64,000 nt of DNA from Galeopsis tetrahit (lineage: Eukaryota; Streptophyta; Magnoliopsida; Lamiales; Lamiaceae), in assembly GCA_963675135.1 (NCBI GenBank), contig OY776121.1, forward strand, positions 59,479,265 through 59,543,264, given 5' to 3'. Numbering within the stretch: the stretch's first letter is position 1; each line of letters starts with the position of its first letter. Under the pieces are notes generated by a model that worked only from the letters and a program-made list of their open reading frames with translations, searched no databases and had not been told where the DNA came from. The position numbers and the translations under genes were made by a program. Shown here one piece after another: positions 61,640 to 64,000 of this stretch.

Positions 61640-63357
61640 CGAAATCATATATGAAATATTTCATACATGAATTATAGTAGTTAATTAAAATAAATTGAGA
61701 CAAACATTCATATGTAAAATATTTAGAAATTATCTTAATTGGACATATTTTATGTGTAAAATATTTCACATAAGTGTTTTTATTTTTTTGTATATATTAA
61801 CTAAAATTTGTTATTATAATTTTTAAAATTTTCTTATAAATGTTTCAAAGTTTGATTAAAATTACATTAATTGCACGACATAGTATAAATGCATAAATTT
61901 TCGGTACATATATAGGTGATGAGAAATAATTTGTCATCTCCTAAAGTTTGATCTAAAGTTCAAAACGAATACATTGTTATAAGTAGTAAAGACTCAAAAA
62001 AAAAAAAAATGGGTAACCGAATATCAAAAGAAACCAATTAATTCAAAGGTGTCCAAATTAAGAACTTAAAATTACCAAAATACCCATTAAGAAAACTTAT
62101 AAATACATCACTTCTTTTAGGTAAAATACAATTTTTCTCATATATTTACTTGAGTCATCTATTTCTTCTTCATGGAGTATATAATATGAAAACTGACTTG
62201 AGCGTCGAAGTACTCGCACCGAAATCCTCCCTGATATAACTTTTACAGGTCCATTTGATGGAGTTTGAATCAAAGTATTTGGAGATGATGATCGAAGTCA
62301 CTGTAACGGATATTTTGATCCGCATCAATTCAATAGGTATATATGTATGTGTATGCAGTTCCGATCCGTTAGATCCTGTCGCAGATAGATTTCAACCGTT
62401 TGAAAATAAGTATGAATAGTTCTCGAACTGTTTAACCTAGCCCCAAACATAGTTGACCTAAAATCCAAAGAAATGTAGGAGGCATCATTAGTTTTTGTTT
62501 CTTTTTTTCTCTAAATGGAGCTTGCAGGTTTTATTTTCAATATATATATATATATATTAAGTATACCTTAAATTTATAAAAAAAAATCAGTTAATTTCGT
62601 GTTGTTTAAAAACAATTGCTTCCTCAGTGATAATTTTAATTACATTATCGATATTATAACATGAAATATTCGTCTTCCTTAAAATAAATTTTTTTAATTC
62701 TCCCTGCAACTTTCAGCTACGGATAATCCTTGTAGAAATGCGTTGACGCCTAATTCTATTATTAATGAGTGTTTCTAAAAAACAGAGTAAAATTTTAGAG
62801 CAAAAACACAATTTACGGATAAATAATGTTTAATTTCATCAAAAAAGTGGGTCTAAAAAATAATAGGATAAATAAATATGATAAAAAAGCCACCGTTGTA
62901 ATTACTTTAAGATCGGTAATTGTACTATGGGATGAGGACAAGACAAGCATACATAAATTGTGTCGGTGAAAAATGTTAAATTAAATTTGTGAAGGACTGA
63001 TGAGTGATGATGCCGCTCAAATTTGAGGACGAATATAACATTAAAATTAAAAGGCAAACTACTTTCTAAAATTAAATGTCTACATTAAAAAAAAAAAAAA
63101 AATCCAATGGAAGTGATCGTCTCCTGCAGTTATCCTAAATCTATCCCTAATTCAGTTCTCACATATTGAAATAGAAGGAAACAATTTTTTATAAAGCAGC
63201 AAGTACATTTGTCGCGACGGAAACGACGAGCACGACAGTGTGACCTTATTTTAAGAAAAATTAAATTAAACAACGACAATGAATCAATGATGCTTAGGAC
63301 TAGAAGGCTGACCTGCCCAAAATAAGGATATGCAAGAAATCGTATCAACCGATAACC
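61640..63357. other. AT-rich intergenic sequence
   Basis: About 1.7 kb with a TA microsatellite near 62541 and several poly(A) tracts. No supported gene or transposon border. Confidence 0.45.
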
Positions 63358-63574
63358 AACAAAAGATAGAAATAAATTCACTATCTGTTTTACGTCAAAC
63401 AATACGTGGAGTAACTCCCGATATAGCAGTAAAAGCAAGACGTGTAGGTGGATCGACTCATCAAGTTCCCATTGAAATAGGATCCACACAAGGAAAAGCA
63501 TTTGCCATTCGTTGGTTATTAGCGGCATCCCGAAAACGTCCGGGTCGAAATATGGCTTTCAAATTAAGTTCTAC
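63358..63574 (+). pseudogene. rps7: Plastid rps7 fragment in the nucleus (NUPT)
   Basis: The plus-strand frame reads SLSVLRQTIRGVTPDIAVKA followed by RRVGGSTHQVPIEIGSTQGK and then RKRPGRNMAFKLSS. This is plastid ribosomal protein uS7c, roughly residues 51-122 of 155. It is not the mitochondrial rps7, which is quite different. Both ends of the gene are missing: unrelated sequence follows LSS, and the match fades upstream of the QQK position. A few substitutions (e.g. Ala to Thr, Gly to Ala) indicate some age. It lies about 230 bp upstream of the second protease gene. Confidence 0.85.
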
Positions 63575-63752
63575 GCCTGGGCCGATTTTTGCAATAGAAC
63601 ACAAGGTAAGACAAAAATGTTGCATTTGATGTACCGTTCACTTGAATCTTTTTTTCTCCGCAACAGTGCACATGTAGTGTCGTGTTTTTACAAGTGGTGC
63701 ACTTAACTTAAAACAGTAAGATGTAATTAGCATCTAAATCAAGAAAATATCC

Positions 63753-63765
63753 ACCTATAAATACC
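63753..63765 (+). promoter_or_regulatory. TATA box of the second protease gene
   Basis: CTATAAATACCC, about 45-50 bp before the start codon, matches the plant TATA consensus. It parallels the CTTTAAATACCC box of the first protease gene. Confidence 0.6.
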
Positions 63766-63806
63766 CACACTCCCCAGCTCACTAAAACCATCCCACACAA
63801 CACAAA

Positions 63807-64000
63807 ATGACCACCATAACCCTCCTCTCACTACTCGCCATCACCCTCTTCTCCTCTGCAGCCCATGGCCTCAACTGCGGCGCCATTGACAAAGGCTCAG
63901 ACCTCCAAATCTTCCACATCAACAGCCCCTGCTCCCCCTTCGCCTCCAAAACACACCTCTCATGGCAAGATTCCGTTCTCCAAATGCAAGCCAACGACAA
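63807..64000 (+). CDS. Second aspartyl protease gene, 5' end (runs off the window)
   Basis: The first 64 codons of a paralog of the gene at 52897-55624. A signal peptide (MTTITLLSLLAITLFSSAAHG) is followed by a prosegment with SDLQIFHINSPCSPFASKTH and VLQMQAND. The first gene has STLQIMHASHPCSPFASKSP and LHQMHSND at the same places. The catalytic domain lies beyond the window. Tandem arrangement about 8 kb apart and same orientation suggest local duplication. Start chosen as the first ATG after the TATA box and directly before the signal peptide. Confidence 0.8.
   Translation, partial: MTTITLLSLLAITLFSSAAHGLNCGAIDKGSDLQIFHINSPCSPFASKTHLSWQDSVLQMQAND

Noticed and set aside
63782..64000. 72-codon minus-strand ORF at the right edge
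   Set aside because: Antisense of the first exon of the second aspartyl protease gene, which has a TATA box, signal peptide and a paralog in the window.

Overview
The window is nuclear DNA of a flowering plant. It has intron-containing genes of plant-specific families, Ty1/copia LTR retrotransposons primed by tRNA-Met, plant MITEs and a piece of plastid DNA in the nucleus. Family content suggests a eudicot; the species cannot be named from the sequence.

Positions 1-44035 are almost entirely nested transposons, nearly all read on the minus strand. From left to right: the end of a plus-strand LTR (1-321) sits inside the 3' LTR of a large Sirevirus-like copia element (322-12811; gag, pol and a long extra ORF downstream of pol). 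That element landed in the extra ORF of a third relative (12812-13545). Next come a non-autonomous element with long LTRs and a short non-coding interior (14429-17522), a LINE fragment (about 17523-18095), and a Retrofit/Ale-type copia element (18132-23776, 5-bp TSD GTTTT) whose 5' LTR holds a foldback-like DNA element. A 4,495-bp block of this (19376-23870) is tandemly duplicated. The second copy (23871-44035) was then split by a 15,681-bp Sirevirus-like element (27524-43204, TSD AGTAT). The extra ORF of that element carries a 1,093-bp hAT element (32120-33212, TSD GTGTTATC).

Positions 44036-64000 are gene-bearing. A Mutator-like TIR element (44152-45207, 9-bp TSD) precedes an eight-exon hydroxyproline O-arabinosyltransferase gene (46403-48944). 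After about 4 kb of decayed MITE-like sequence and a possible Helitron end comes a three-exon secreted aspartyl protease gene (52897-55624). Then follow a Stowaway-like MITE, two tandem-repeat tracts, an LTR-like segment with a GC-rich palindromic repeat cluster, a fragment of plastid rps7, and the first exon of a second, paralogous aspartyl protease gene (63807 to the window edge).

The most interesting signal is the long extra ORF downstream of pol in the Sirevirus-like elements. It appears in three different elements, with a shared N-terminal region in all three and a similar C-terminal end in the two that are complete. In the 27524-43204 element it is still open (about 1,565 codons once the hAT is discounted), although pol in the same element is broken by nonsense and frameshift mutations.
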